Of a stretch of 64,000 nt of DNA, positions 23,601-36,976 are shown in pieces. The translations under genes and the position numbers were made by a program. Position 1 is the first letter of the stretch, and the number at the start of each line of letters is the position of its first letter. Origin of the DNA: Allium sativum (Eukaryota > Streptophyta > Magnoliopsida > Asparagales > Amaryllidaceae); the NCBI GenBank assembly GCA_030737875.1, contig CM060918.1, positions 882,178,403 to 882,242,402 of the forward strand, read 5' to 3'. The notes under the pieces were generated by a model. It had not been told where the DNA came from and did not search any database. It saw only the letters and a program-made list of their open reading frames with translations.

Positions 23601-24911
23601 TGTTCCCAACATCTTTGAACTCAAAAAAGAAGTATTGGATGAGTGTCAGAAGTCCAAACTAAGTATCCACCCAGGGGTTAGTAAAATGTATAATGACCTC
23701 AAGCGAACCTTCTGGTGGAAGGCGATAAAAAGAGACATCTCTATATATGTTATCAGGTGTTCTACTTGTCAACAAGTCAAAAGCGATCAACAGAAACTCG
23801 CTGGATTGTTGCAACCGTTGGAGATTCCATGTTGGAAGTGGGAACAAATTTCTATGAATTTCATAGATGATTTGCCCAGGACCAGGAAAGGAAATGACAA
23901 TATTTGGGTGATCGTAGATCGTTTCACGAAGACCGCCCATTTCATACCTGTCAGATCGAATAGAACCGCTCAAAGTCTGGCACAGATTTATTTCAAGGAA
24001 ATTGTTAAACTGCATGGAGTTCCCATGAGTATCGTTAGTGATCGTGAACCAATTTTCTCTAGTAAATTCTTGGAAGCATTCCAAGCAGAATTGGGAACAA
24101 AATTGACTTGAGCACCGCTTATCATCCTCAAATAGATGGTCAAACTAAGAGGGTGAACCATATTCTTGAAGATTTACTACGGGGTTGTGTTATTGATTTT
24201 GGCGGATCATGGGAAGACTACTTACATTTGGCTGAGTTCACATACAACAACAGCTATCAAGCGAGCCTAAAAATGTCACCATTCGAAGCATTACATGGTA
24301 TACCATGCAGATCTCCCGCATGTTGGGTAGAACGTGGCAATAGACTTGTATTGGGACCAGATATGATTCGCAAGGCTTTTGATAATGTCGATTTCATTAA
24401 GAGGCGACTGCAAACAGCTCAAAGCCGACAGAAGAGCTATGGAGATTCAATAAGAAGAGATTTGTCCTTTTCTGTTGGTGATTATGTGTATCTGAGGGTT
24501 TCTCCGATGAGAGGAGTTGTCCGATTCGATAAAACAAGGAAGTTGGCGCCTAGATTTATTGGTCCATTTCCTGTGCTCGAACGGATTGCAACTCTTGCTT
24601 ATAGGGTTCAATTGCATGATTGGTTGCCTGGAGTGCATGATGTGTTTCATGTATCTCAACTTCGAAAGCATGTGCATGATCCAGACTTGGTCGTGGAAGA
24701 AGCCGTGCAACAAGATTTGGAAATTACTCTAGAATTGACTGTGAGAAGAGAGCCGATAAAGATTATTGGCAAAGAAACTAAAGAGATGAGGAACAAGAAG
24801 GTTCACTTAGTCAAAGTGCAATGGAGTGGAGATCCGCGAGACTGTACTTGGGAAACTGAGGAGAGCATTAAGCAAGCCTATCCCGATTGCAGGGTGGATA
24901 TCTCTGATTAA
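20638..24911 (+). pseudogene. gag-pol of element B, broken
   Basis: It is collinear with E's 1414-residue Gag-Pol from the ATG at 20638 to the chromodomain-like end ([15 protein letters not shown]) at 24911. Breaks: a frameshift near 21045; stops at about 21390, 21552 and 21588; indels at 21965-22125; stops at 22416, 22782 and 22818; a frameshift near 23450; a stop at 23557; and a frameshift near 24108. Besides these, catalytic residues are lost: reverse transcriptase FIDD reads FIND (codon 22662), the first integrase Asp is Asn (23857) and the integrase Glu is Lys (24147). The protease DTGA and RNase H TDAS remain. It is dead both in reading frame and in active sites. Confidence 0.93.
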
Positions 24912-26026
24912 CTCTGGTGCAAGGTACATTTACCATATTTTGCATTTTTGTATTGTTCTCTACTTGGATTGTTGTTTCTTTTCATGGATGTAGTTTTTTT
25001 TTAATTATATAGTCTGAATGATTTTAAAAGAGTATATGAATTAATTAGTATATTATTGAAAAGTTAATCAATAAATTGGTTGCTAGTTGTTTTGTGTGAT
25101 TATGAATTTGATTAATCAAATTATTGGAAGGATAGTTAATCTAATCAATAAAAGAATGAAAGGTAAATTTATGCGATTAAATAAAATATTGAACTGATTT
25201 GAAAATAGATAGAAATATATGCATGCACATTATATATGTTTGAACAGGTAAATGGATTTGCTGTTGAGTAAAGAATTTATTTGCGTGCCCGACAAATAGA
25301 TAAACCTTAATGAGTTGGATGCACAATTTTATTTTATATATCAACTCCTGTGAATGCCATTGGATGCGAAGTGTTGGTTGTTCTGTGTGAAATAATAAAC
25401 ATTGCCATAGGATGGTAACAATTAATTTTTAACTACACTACATTACGTACTACGTGAAGACAACATACTTTATCTTATACCACATAAGCATTTGGAGCTT
25501 ATGTGACGAGGTTAAAGATTTACCATACAACCGAGAGGCTTGTATGGCGATGACTATATTACAGGTTGAACCGAAGACTGATATGGACTATATAAAATGG
25601 AACGGTAAATTGCCAGATTAATAAAAAAAACCCACACTGGTCTGGAGATGACAGTAATCACATCTCTCTGGTCATTAAGGCACAAAAACTATTTATAGGG
25701 TGATGAGAATTTATTCTCTGCAGTTATGATCTATACACACTCCCTTGTGGACACCGGAATATGTCACTATAAATATGTGTATGCTTTTAGGATTTATTGG
25801 GTACCTAATACGGCCCAATAAATTTCCAAACCCCTCCCCGAACAAAGGAGGTTATGGCAAAATTTTTCGAAAATTTATGGTGTTAGCCAAATTTTTGAAG
25901 AATTAGGAAATCCTTGGAAACTGAATAGTTGAAGAATGGAAGCCAGAATGAAAGTTAAGTTGGTTAGTTAAACAACTTTTAGCTCCGTTCCTTTTTGAGG
26001 ACGTAGAAATTTTAAGTGGGGGAGAT
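24912..26026 (+). other. 3' non-coding region and polypurine tract of B
   Basis: This is 1.1 kb without genes. Blocks such as GCCCGACAAATAG (25290) and GGAGGTTATGGC (25848) recur in C's internal region (34650, 34804) and, unexpectedly, inside E's LTR (50420, 50566). It ends with TTTTTGAGGACGTAGAAA and the polypurine tract AAGTGGGGGAGA (26014-26025). Confidence 0.8.
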
Positions 26027-29000
26027 TGTAACAACCCGGAAAATCAGAACCAATTTAAAAAATTTTATTTGGTTATTTTAATGAATTTTGAATATTTAAA
26101 ATAAATTATTTTAAATAATAATGACCAAAAATTTGTTTGGATTGAAGTTATAGTGAACATATTTATTTTAATTATAAAACAAGGCCTGAAATAGCGCGAT
26201 AGTTTGAAAATTTAAATTCGAACATTGACTGACTGTACAGGATGCAAAATAAACCGGATTTTAGTGAAACCAAAAATATTTAATTCTGTTTATGAATACC
26301 TTTCTAACGAATATGAAAATCGAAATTTCATAGCAAGAATCAAAAGTTATGGCCAAATAAATTTTCTGAAAGGTAGATATGGAATAAATATAGCCCGTGA
26401 AAATAGACATTTTGCAAACGACCTCCGTTTTCGATGAAACCACTTTTGTTTGATCCGGAATGTAAAATTATTACTAGATTTCAAATTCCATAATTTTTGG
26501 AGTCAATATGAGAGCGTGGCAAAGGAAAATGTGTTTAAGTAATTTCAGTCAATTTGGATCGACCAGAAAATGACCATTTTTCAAACGGTCTCCACATTTG
26601 ACGAAACTAGCTTTGTTGGGACCGTATCGTCCAAACATAGCTAGAAATATTTTTCTGGAATTTTTAGAATCAGTATGTTGTCCCGGCAAATTAAAATGTA
26701 TGTTCAAATCCATATTTGAATGTTTTATATTTTAATTTGAAGAAAAACTGACTGAAGCTGTCAAATGAGCTTATGAAACATATTCCATTGTGTCCGTAAT
26801 GGGGATATTTAGCTAGGGGTGACATTTGTTCGGTTTGATTTGGAGTTCGGATAAGAAAACACTATTTTTGAAATAAATACATATATCGACGAATAAGAAA
26901 ATTTCTTTCATAAAAAACCCACGTGTTTTCTCTCTCCCTGTCCAGGTCGAAGGCGGAAACCCTTCGCCACCTTCCAGCTCCGATTCCAGCCAATCCAAGC
27001 AAAATTAGCCCTGCCCCAGTTAAACTTTTTGAAGATCTTCCTCCCCTCTTCAAATCCATATAAGGTTTGCCTCCCCCACTGCAGCCATCAAAGAGATTCA
27101 CCTCTTCGAAGTGCCGAACATCAAAGCGTCGCCGCCAACGACTATGACCACTGAAGTGGGTCCCTTTACCGTGCGCGGAGGCGCGGCTCCTCCCCCTTCG
27201 ACACTGTATAGCCCAATCCTCGCATCGCTTCACGGTTTGGGTGAAAAATCAAACCCTAGTTTGGAACGAACTGCTGAAAGGTACGAGTTGTTTATTTAAA
27301 TGGATTTCAACACTATAAAACCATTGCAAAATATAATTAGCTTATAAAAATCATATCTTTTTGTTATATGGTTGAAATCCAGTGAAACAAGAGACACTGG
27401 GACTGTGAGGACGTCTTTTACATTCTAGAAGAGACCGGAGAATTTTTGGAGCTTCCTACAATTTTTGGAGGAGTGGAACCCAATGTGAGATTTATAAATT
27501 CAAAACAATATGGAATGACAATGTATAAATTATATAATAGATGTATAAGTCATATAAGCATTGTACACGTCATGTATAAGCATTGTATAAATTATATGTG
27601 CGATGTATAAGTTATGTATACGTTGTAGAAATCATATATGCATTGAATGGAAATGAAATTGAAATATATTTATATACGTATATATATATACTCCCCTTGT
27701 CGATAGAGCATGGACGATATATATTGGTTGTGATTGTTTGGATTTTGGTTGACGCAAAATTTGGTTGATAAGTGCGAATGGTTGATAATATTGTTTGTGG
27801 TTGAAACAAAATTGGAATTGTTTGTGGAAAAATCCATTGTGTTATGAAGATGAATCGAAATATTTAGATTATAAAGATAAGCCCCTTAGGGAACACCGTG
27901 AGACGTAATGTAGTGCGAGGAGCCGTACTCGGGACGGTGCCGGTTTTAAACCGCCTGCCGTTATGCTACCGAAATTTTCTGAAATATTCATGTGTTTGAT
28001 TTATATATGAAATATATTCATGTGTTGGAAAAATATTCATATGACGAATAATTTGTTTGAAAGATAAAAATCACATTTTTATCATGTATATGAAGTATAT
28101 AAAATAATCATGTTTGAAATAAATTGTTTTGACAATAAAAATCACATTTTTATTATATATATATGATTCGCTAAAAATAATCATTTTTGAAATAAATTGT
28201 TTTGACAATAACGATCACATTTTCATTATATGTACGAAGTGTTAAAAATAGTCATGTGTTGAATAAATATTTGATGGGTAAAAATGTTATTTTTATCAAA
28301 TATAAGAAATGAAAAAGGTTTGGAAATCGAAGAACAATTATATTTATATATATATAAATATAATTAAATTAAAATGAATAACGATGCTGCAGTTCATGTT
28401 TTGAAATCATGATTTTGAACGATTATTACGAGAGATTCGACCGTTGGATTTTCCCAAAACCGAAACCGTTGGGTCCGCTTTGAAAAGATATTTCCAATGG
28501 TATAAAATTTATAAAGATCCAATGGTTAGATTTTCAGATATGCATAAATCAAATCTGAAGAAAAACAGCGCCATGGTCGCGTTATGGCCTGAAGCGTGGT
28601 TTGAATAAATTGGCTGTTTTTAAATAGATAAAAATAGCAATAAATCGTTATAAAATATTATAAACGATATGGAATGGAAGTAAACCGAATTCACTTGGTT
28701 TATTGGATATTTGATGGTAGAATGTGTTTGACACCAAAATTGCATTAATTAACTGAATTATGGACGTCAAGTAATTTAACCATGGAAATGAATTGATTTG
28801 AATTCTAAATATACGTGAATTATTTGAAAAGGCCGAGTTAAATCTCATTTCAAATAATTGGTCGACGATTAGAAATCGACGATGAAGACGACGGTTGAAG
28901 ACCGGAGGTCTTCACATCGTCTGGATGATTGCTGATGTCTTGATTGGGTGGCATCCCAAGACATGGTAATAAGTAGTGGTCGTCCAGACGTATTTGGAGA

Positions 29001-30374
29001 TCGATCGGATGTGCGAGGGCCTCTCTCCTATATTGGACATATGGGACGAGGAATAAGGTGCCTCCGATTTCGTTCAGACCCAGAACGGACTTATAAATGG
29101 ATGTGTGTCTAATTGTGTAGATTGACAACGTGGCATGCTGAGATACTGTGATCAAGGCTTTTGTTGAAAAGCAGAGTCTTGTGGTTGATGATCAAAGCAT
29201 GGCTTTAATACAACTAGCTTTGTGTGTAGTGTTGATTCGCGAGCCTCACACCCCGGTATGAACCAGAAATGGGAGAGGACTACAGGGAGGGCTTGCATTT
29301 CCTTCTAGCTAGGAGTGGTGTTAGCGTTTTACAAGACCTGGCGTTTTACTTATGTGGATGATAGATAGCGAGGCACCTCAGTTATTTCAGTCTCATCGGA
29401 GCCGATGGTTTGGCCGGGATATGACCAGTTTACGCCCCATAGGGCGGGAAACACAATGTTGAGGCATTTTAATCCAATCCATGTGGATCGGCCCTGAAGA
29501 CCAAAGGGTCGATGCGCTCTGACCCTGAGGCTCGGGCTAGAGAGTCTCGAAGTGGTAAGGATGATCCTTTGCCTTGGTTCATGATGGAAATCCAATTACC
29601 AAATACGACATCGTGCGGTTTTGATTGTAAACCTATATATGGCGACATAGTGGTATGGGGCATTTATGCTGTCTATGATTGATATTTATGATTGAAATTA
29701 TTTTTGAAGCAAATAAACACTAGTAATAATATAAAATGCTTTTGTTTTAAGTGTATCAAGCATATTTTGGCCATTATAAGGTAAAACTCTATCCTCCGAC
29801 TTGCGTTGCATTGTGTGATGGGAACCGAGTCTTATAATGGCTTCATTTTTGTAAAAAGCAGTGCGATGTTTAAATGATTTACTTGTTTTAAGCACTGGCA
29901 ATCCAATGGAGTAAACCCGTTCCGCGTAGCGGCGTGGCCTATGATTGGCCTTACTGTAAGATAAGTTAAGTAGATTTCTCATACTTGTCCCATGACTGAC
30001 TCGTAGTTTGTTTCACTTGCAAATTCGGGTGCCCTATTTTCTATATGGGCAGCCTTGTATTCAGGTTTTAGCAGGCTCTATCTGGATTGCTGTGGAGCTG
30101 AAGATGGATTCTATCACTTCTTTTTATGCTATTCAGCTCCTGTTATGTATGTTATGTTTGATTCCACTGTAGACATTTTACATAAAGCTGAAACTGTATT
30201 TTTGTACTAAGTATGATCCTGTTATAGTGTGTAACTCTGATAATTATTATTTCCAGTGTAATTTGATGTACATTATCTGGTGTTTTTATATATTTCTATT
30301 CTGTTGTTATTTGTTTATGTGTTATAATCCAAAGATTACCCTTGCCACCATGGATCGGGGGTTTGGGGTCATCA
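26027..30374 (+). repeat. 3' LTR of B
   Basis: It begins TGTAACAACCCGG and ends GGGTCATCA, length 4348. Its second half is ~90% like the truncated 5' LTR. A CT-rich leader (about 26925-27280) ends AAAG|GTACGAG; a short second exon is predicted at 27383-27484, ending CCCAAT|GTGAG. Diverged ATGTATAAG repeats lie at 27510-27640. The short frames at 26225 and 27111 are by-products of LTR sequence. Confidence 0.88.
27383..27484 (+). other. Conserved small exon (predicted exon 2) of B's LTR
   Basis: It is bounded by GTTGAAATCCAG and AAT|GTGAG. Its end (TGGAGGAGTGGAACCCAA) is the same as that of C's exon 2 (36958-36975), while the adjoining intron sequences are unrelated in length and repeat content. 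The preceding intron would be only 102 bases. Confidence 0.45.
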
Positions 30375-30740
30375 TATCAAATTTGGAAAAGGTTGCTATA
30401 AGTGCAGTTCGATGACCGTTTATGGAAATCGACTGTACGGGCCTTGATAAAATCATTAATAATATCAATAATTTGTGTAAAATCATGATAAATGATTTGT
30501 AAAGAATTGGGATGAGAAATTTCATATTTGAAAAGATAAAAATATATTTTATCGAAATGAACTAGTTATGAACTAGAATTATAATCCAATATTTTTAAAT
30601 AATTAAATTGGATTCGAAATGGTTTTAAAAATAACCGGAATTTCCAATATATGAATTGGAATGGATTTGAATAAAAATTATCTTTGGAATATTTCGATAT
30701 TGGATTCTGTGATTATACAGATATTGGGGAGGAATTTGGA

Positions 30741-30774
<34 letters not shown>

Positions 30775-33700
30775 TTATTCCAATACGATATTTGTTGGTT
30801 TCAGAATTTGATATTAAATATAAGCCGATATATTTTCGATTCAGAGCCTTGTATTTAATATCAAATTGGATTTTGGGTTTATCGTGAATGGTATCTTTAA
30901 TATTACTATTTTTAAACCCAATGGAGTTAAGAAAATTAGAAACTAACTGTAGATTAGCTAAGTTGAATGGTTTCCTAGGTATTGATCTGATGTTGGTTTC
31001 GGCCTTCAAGATTAATACTTAGGGAATTGTTCTCTAACTAATTTACGGTTAGAGACTGATGGGATTTTGGGTTTGTCGTGAATTGTGTTTTAAATGATAC
31101 TGTTCTTAATCCCAGCGTGAAAAGAATAAATCTTTTAATTAAGATTTAAAGAAGAATTACCAATTAATTAACAATTAATTGGAACTAGAAATAGAATGTG
31201 AATTGGGTTTATTGTGAACTATGTTTTTAACGACAATCGTTCTTTAACCCGATTTACAGTGAAATGTGATTTGGAATTTATAAATCTTTTTATTAAGATT
31301 TAACGGGAATTTTCCAAAGCAATGATTTCCAATTTAATATATTAAACTGGAATTGAATGGAAATCGATTGATAATAATCGAAGTGAACTTTTGTGGAGGA
31401 AGACTGTTAATACATATGGAATTTAAAAGGCTTTGCCGTTATTCCATTTACATTATTAGTCGGATACGGAAATTGATATCGATTATATGTTGACTTGTTT
31501 TCCGTGAAGATTCCATAATTAATGGAATGTGATTTGGGTTTATCGTGAACTATGTTTTAAATGGCATTAGTTCTTTAACCCAGTTAAAGGTAGGATTACA
31601 TGTCTATCATTGTGTTTCGAACTGTATGGCTGATCTCTGCTAAATATATATCTGCTTGGTGGTAGAGAATTTATTCTCTTGCTTAACACCCTTCTCTAAG
31701 ACGTATGAGCTTAGAATTTATATATCGGCAGAAATCAATAGTACGGTGTAGATTGTCGGTGCGACATGTTTGTGTTTCCAAAGTTAAATAATCATTAATA
31801 TTGATTTTTGGGAAGATTAAAACTAAGTGGAGTTTTAATGAATCTTTAATTAGATTGAAATGTGAATTGATAATTTAATTTATCAAATTTGGGAAATGAT
31901 CGAGAGCGGAGTATCACCAGTTTTGCTCCAAGCGATAGTTAAATCTTTAATTAGATCTAAACGGGAAATGGTAATTAATTTTACCCATAACACCATGGTG
32001 TTAGATATGGAGTATTACCAGTATTTCTCCATGCGATAAATAGGTTGGGATTTGGAAATTAAATAAACGATTACTTCAGCCAAGTGCGTTGATCCCGACT
32101 AGTTTGGAAAACCTTAATATGGTTTGAAATGATATCCAAAGGAAGATTAAAGAATAAATTTAAAAGAATTTATCATTGATAAAATTAATGGGAACATATC
32201 CTCAATAATGTGAATATTTGAATAAAAGAATATTCTGAATTGGAATGAGGCGTATGTTGTGTTTTATAGCACTTGTTTATTATATATGCGAGTTATTTGG
32301 AAAGGCCGGGTTTATACCCATTCTGAATAACTGATTCGATGATGAAGACGTTAGTCGAAGACCGGAGATTTTCACATTGTTTGGATGATTACTGATGTCT
32401 TGATTGGGCTGTACACCTAAGACAAAGTAATACGTGGTGATCGTCCAGATGTACTTGGAGATCGACCGGATATGTGAGGTCCTCTCTCTTGTGTTGGACA
32501 TACAGAATAAGGAATAAGGTGCCTCCGGTTTCGTTCAGACTTAGAACAAACTTGTAAGTGGATGTGTGTTTGACATTGGATTTTATTCTGTATTGATTGA
32601 TTTTTATTAAATATATATCTGTTTGACAGCGGAGAATTTATTCTCTTGCTTAACGCCCTTCTCTGAGACGTACGAGCTTAGAGGTTATATATCGATAGAC
32701 ATAAGTTGCATGGCGTGAATTGCCAGTGTGGCATGCTGAGATGCAGATGATCAAGGCTTCTGTTGAACAGTAGAGTCTTGTGGTTGATGATCAAAGCACG
32801 ACTTTAATATAGCATAGCTTTGTGTATAGTGTTAATTCGCGGGCCTCACACCTCGTTATGAGTCAAAAACGGGTTAAGGACCGTTGGGAGAACATGACGT
32901 TTCTTTCTAGCTATGGGTGGTGTTAGGATTTTTCACACCCTGACATTGTTATATTTTTACCTATGTGGTTGTTGGATTGCGAGGCACATCGGATATATCG
33001 GTCTCTATTGAGCCGATGGATAGGTCCGATAAGACCGGGAAACGTGTGTTCAAGAATAACTAAACCTCAAACGTAAGGGAGGACCAGCCCAGCCGATTCC
33101 GGGGCTACCAAGAGTGTGTAGTCCTGAGATATATGCTAGAGTGTCTCGAAGCGGAAAGGACCATGACCCTTGCCTAGACTCATGACGGAAATCCAATTTC
33201 CAATACGTGACATTTTGATTTTGATTGTAGAGCCTAGTAAGGGAACATGATATATGGTACCCATGCCGTCTAAGATTGATACATTCATATTTGAAGTTTT
33301 TTGACACTATACACTTATAATAGTATTAAATGATTTGTTTTAAACGTACCAAGCATGTTTGGCTATTATAAGCGAAAACCTCATTCTCCGGCTTGCGTTG
33401 CATTGTGTGATGGACCTGGATCTTATAATAGCTTCATTTTTCCAAAAAGCATTGCGTTGTTTACTCTATGCACTAGTATTCTTGGGAGGAAACCCGTTCT
33501 GTGTTATCCAGCATGGTCTCTTGATTTACTCTCTTTTAAAGTAAAGTTTTAAATAACTGTTTTAGTTCTCACACCAGTCACATGACTGACCTGGAGTTTA
33601 TTGTTTTAACCTAAACTCTGGGTGCCCCTATTTTCCGTACGGGCAGCTAATAGTTTTGGTTTTGCAGATTTATATTCACAGTATCCTGGTTTACAGCTGG

Positions 33701-33949
33701 AACAATATTCGAAAAGCTCTGTATCCATGTATCTCTTTCAGTTGTGTTTTAGTATTATTTTCCGCTGCATCGTAATTTGTAAATCTGATATTTATCAAAT
33801 GTATATTATTCATTTACACTCTGAATATTCTTGTACTCTGATGTAAATTGTTATAATAAGCAATGAAATGTCCATCTGTTTATGTTCTCATTCGTCTTGT
33901 CCTCAACTCAACCCGGGCTTTCCTTTACGGGGAAGTTCGGGTTGTCACA
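30375..33949 (+). repeat. 5' LTR of C, 3' part
   Basis: It resumes after B with AATTTGGAAAAGGTTG, matching 38173 on in C's 3' LTR. It ends CGGGTTGTCACA. It includes a (TA) run at 30740-30770, four copies of a ~47-base palindromic unit (30874-31582), the GAATTATTTGAAAAGGCC-like block at 32290, and a copy of the GTTCAGACTTAGAAC block. The region up to about 31645 is repeated in the 3' LTR (38170-39354) at roughly 93% identity by eye. Confidence 0.85.
30874..31582 (+). repeat. Four palindromic ~47-base units in C's 5' LTR
   Basis: Units at 30874-30920, 31068-31114, 31204-31251 and 31535-31582 start TGGGTTTATCGTGAACTATG-like and end CATTAGTTCTTTAACCCA-like. The arms are inverted complements (TGGGTT/AACCCA and GAACTATG/CATTAGTTC) around an AT-rich middle. 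Sequence between units is unrelated. Confidence 0.75.
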
Positions 33950-33951
33950 TT

Positions 33952-33963
33952 TGCTATCAGAGC
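33952..33963 (+). other. Primer-binding site of C, one change
   Basis: TGCTATCAGAGC differs at one base from TGGTATCAGAGC. It lies two bases after the LTR end at 33949. Confidence 0.8.
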
Positions 33964-34982
33964 TTTGGTTTACAGAGCTCGAGAACAAGACATATTAGAA
34001 CCGTAAGAAAGAATTCATCAGAGATTGGATTAGTAATATCCAATAAAGAATGACTCGTTAGATATGCGATCAGTAGTATTCTAGAATGAGTCTGAAGAGT
34101 ATTATTTTAAAATAAAAATGAAAGCAAACTTTGATTTGAAAAATTAAACCATTTATACGTAGTGAAATATTTATTTTATATTGAATTTGGACAATCCAAT
34201 ATATAAAAAAATTCCATATACGCCTTGCAAACGTGTATTCAAAGTTTTAATATACTGGATAAATATAGAATCACATTCTAGTCACCCAGTGATGATTCTG
34301 ATGATCGTTCAACTATCATCAGCATTTATGTTCGAGTTTCAAAAGTGGGATGTCTATATATTTCCAATAGACTGGTGTGAGAACCAAAACAAGATAGGGT
34401 ATATTGTTGTGATTTGGCACCAAAAATGTGATTTTTTGACTATGTATCCAAGTTATGAATTTGAAAAGATAATTAATTAATTGATTTTTGGTTGTGTTGT
34501 TTGATTATTGGTTGATTAATTAAATTTTTGAACCATTAGCCAAATCAAATCAAAATATTGAACTGAAATGAAAATTATTTGAAACTGCATGCATGTACAT
34601 ATATACGTGAACGGGTCATAGCAAGGAGGCTAGAGAAGAGGAATAAAATTGTACGCCCGACAAATAGGTACATGTTTACTAATTTCTTGGGTTTGGATGA
34701 TTTTATGAGCCGACTAGCTAACCACTTGGCTTTTTCTTTTTCTTTTTGAGATGAGAGTGCCTTTGTGGTGATTTTGGGATTTTCCTGGTGCTCCCCATAC
34801 AAAGGAGGTTATGGCGATTTTTTTCAAAAATTTAGGGTGTTAGCCAACTTTTTGAAATATTAGAAATTCTTGGAAACTGAAAAGTTGAAGAATGAAAGCC
34901 AAACTGAAAGTTGAGTTGGATATTTAAACAACTTTCAACTACGTTCCTTTTCGAGGACGAAAAGATTTTAAGTGAGGGAGAT
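33964..34982 (+). other. Non-coding internal region of C
   Basis: No gag or pol motif is found in any frame. The first part is leader-like (GAATGACTCG and CAGTAGTATTCTAGAATGAG resemble B's leader at 20480-20520). The second part (34565-34982) matches B's 3' non-coding region: GCCCGACAAATAG, GGAGGTTATGGC, TTTCGAGGACGAAA (about 34948-34962) and the polypurine tract AAGTGAGGGAGA. The whole of gag-pol has been lost cleanly between them. Confidence 0.8.
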
Positions 34983-35869
34983 TGTAACAACCCGAAAAAT
35001 CAGAACAATTTTAAAATTTTTATTTTGGCAATTTTAATGAACTTTGAATATTTAAAATGATTAATTTTAAATAATAATGACTAGAAATTTATTTTGAATA
35101 GAATTAGAACGTATAAATTTATTTAAATTGAAGTTAGAATATAAATACTTATTTTAATTATAAAAGGAATTGAAAATGGCGCAGTAGTTTGAAAATTCGA
35201 TTTCAAATTTCAAATGAATGTACAAGATTCAAAATAAACCGGATTTTAGTTCAAACAAAAATATTTGAATTTGTTCGAAAATAACTTTTCAACGAATCCG
35301 AAAAATCCAAATTTTATAGTGGGAATAAAAAGCTATGTCCAGTTGAAAATTCAGAATAGTCGCTATGGAAATATAGCCCTTGAATATAGTTGTTTTGCAA
35401 AGGACCTATGTTTTACACGAAACTACTTTTGTTGAATTCGGGATGTCAAGTTATTGCTAGATTCCAATTTTCGTAATTTTTGAAATCAGTATGCGAGCGT
35501 GGCGAAGTTAAACGTGTTTTAACAGTTTCAATCAATTTGATCGACCAGAAAATGGCCATTTTTCAAACGGTCTTCAAATTTGACGAAATTAGTTTTGTCA
35601 GGACTGTATCGTCAATACGAAGCTAGAAATGATTTTTTTGGAATTTTTGGAATTCGTATGTGGCCCCGGTAAATTGAAATGTGCGTTCAAATTCAATATA
35701 TAGATTTTGACGGAAAATTATTGTAACAGATGAATTGGGTTACGAAACATATCCCATTGTGTTCGAAATGGGGGTAATTAGCTAAGAGCGACAGTCGGTG
35801 GGCCTCATTTGAAGGTCGAATAAAAAGGTTGACTTTTTATGAGATTTAAAAAAGTAAAATAAATTAATT

Positions 35870-36230
35870 TATAAACCACCCCACTTTATTCTCTCCAATC
35901 ACGTTCACTTCAAGAGAAAGAAAAATAAAAAAATAAAACCTCGATGGATCTCATCTGCCCTAGCCCCACGACGCGCCGTCGCCATCGAGTTCCCTCCCCC
36001 CTCCGGGCGTCAAGAACTACCTTCCCCCTTCCTCCTCCTCCTGCCCCCTCCTGCGATCGAAGAAACCGCGCCAGCAATGCCCGAATCCCCCCCCCCCCCA
36101 ATCCCCAAATCCATTTGATGCCCTCGCCGCTGCACAAGAGGTCGCGCAAGCCCTCCGACGTCCGCAACCCAGCATCGACCAAGCCAGCGACGCCTTCCCC
36201 ATTCATTGGCGGTTCAAACCCTAAAGAAAT
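35870..36230 (+). promoter_or_regulatory. TATA box and leader (predicted exon 1) of C's LTR
   Basis: TATAAACC at 35870 is followed by a CT-rich run, then a GC-rich segment ending GAAAT|GTGAGTTTC (donor GT 36231-36232). The 96-residue proline-rich open frame starting 35944 runs through the donor, ends four bases later and has no family resemblance, so I treat it as leader sequence. Confidence 0.5.
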
Positions 36231-36894
36231 GTGAGTTTCTTTCTGATTTAATTTCTTTGATTTTATTCCTATATAAAGAAGTGATTTTTAGTGTGGGAAG
36301 AACAATATAAAAATATTATTTTTATTGTTAAAATAATAATATAAAAATATGATCTTTAATTATATGAGTGGCGATCAAGTTATGATCTTTAACAATAAAA
36401 AGATTGGATTTTTGTTAATGAAAAGATCCTATTTTTAAAAATATAAAGGTTCGATTTTTAAAATATAAAAAAGTGATTTTCTTTTTTATATATAATATAG
36501 AGTTGAAATAAAGGTATGATTTTTATAAATAAAAATGTGACTTTTAATATTGGAAAGTTATTATTTTTAATATCATAAAGATTTGATTTTTATATATATT
36601 ATAGTGAAATAAAAATGTGATTTTTATACATAGAAATTTGAAATAAAAATACTATTTTTATATATATGAAGTAGCCATATAAAAATATAATTTTTATATA
36701 GAAAGTGGCGTTATAAAGATCTGATTTTTATAATGTAGATTAGAAATAAAAATATGATTTTGAAATAAAAATTTGATTTTTATATTAATGATTCTGAAAC
36801 AAAAATTCAATTCTTATATATATGAAGTAGCAATAAAAATATGATTTTTAATATATAAACATCATATTGAAAATATGATTTTCAATATGAACAG

Positions 36895-36976
36895 TGTGGA
36901 AAAGACTACGTTGAAGTTCGAGCAAATCTAAGCTATTCAGAAATTCAGGAATGAAATGGAGGAGTGGAACCCAAAG
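36895..36976 (+). other. Conserved small exon (predicted exon 2) of C's LTR
   Basis: Acceptor TTCAATATGAACAG and donor CAAAG|GTGAG. The donor forms a hairpin with the following bases: GTGAG-AACTT-CTCAC (36977-36991). The last 20 bases match B's exon 2. Confidence 0.48.

Larger units (their letters stand above)
18514..30374 (+). mobile_element. Element B: degenerate Tekay/Del-like retrotransposon
   Basis: The truncated 5' LTR (18514-20383) is followed by a primer site (20389), gag-pol (20638-24911, broken), a 1.1 kb non-coding 3' region, a polypurine tract (26014-26025) and the 3' LTR (26027-30374). It is inserted in element C's 5' LTR: its right flank (30375 on) continues as C LTR, matching 38170 on. 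Its left target duplication was lost with the start of its 5' LTR. Its proteins are the same type as E's. Confidence 0.88.
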
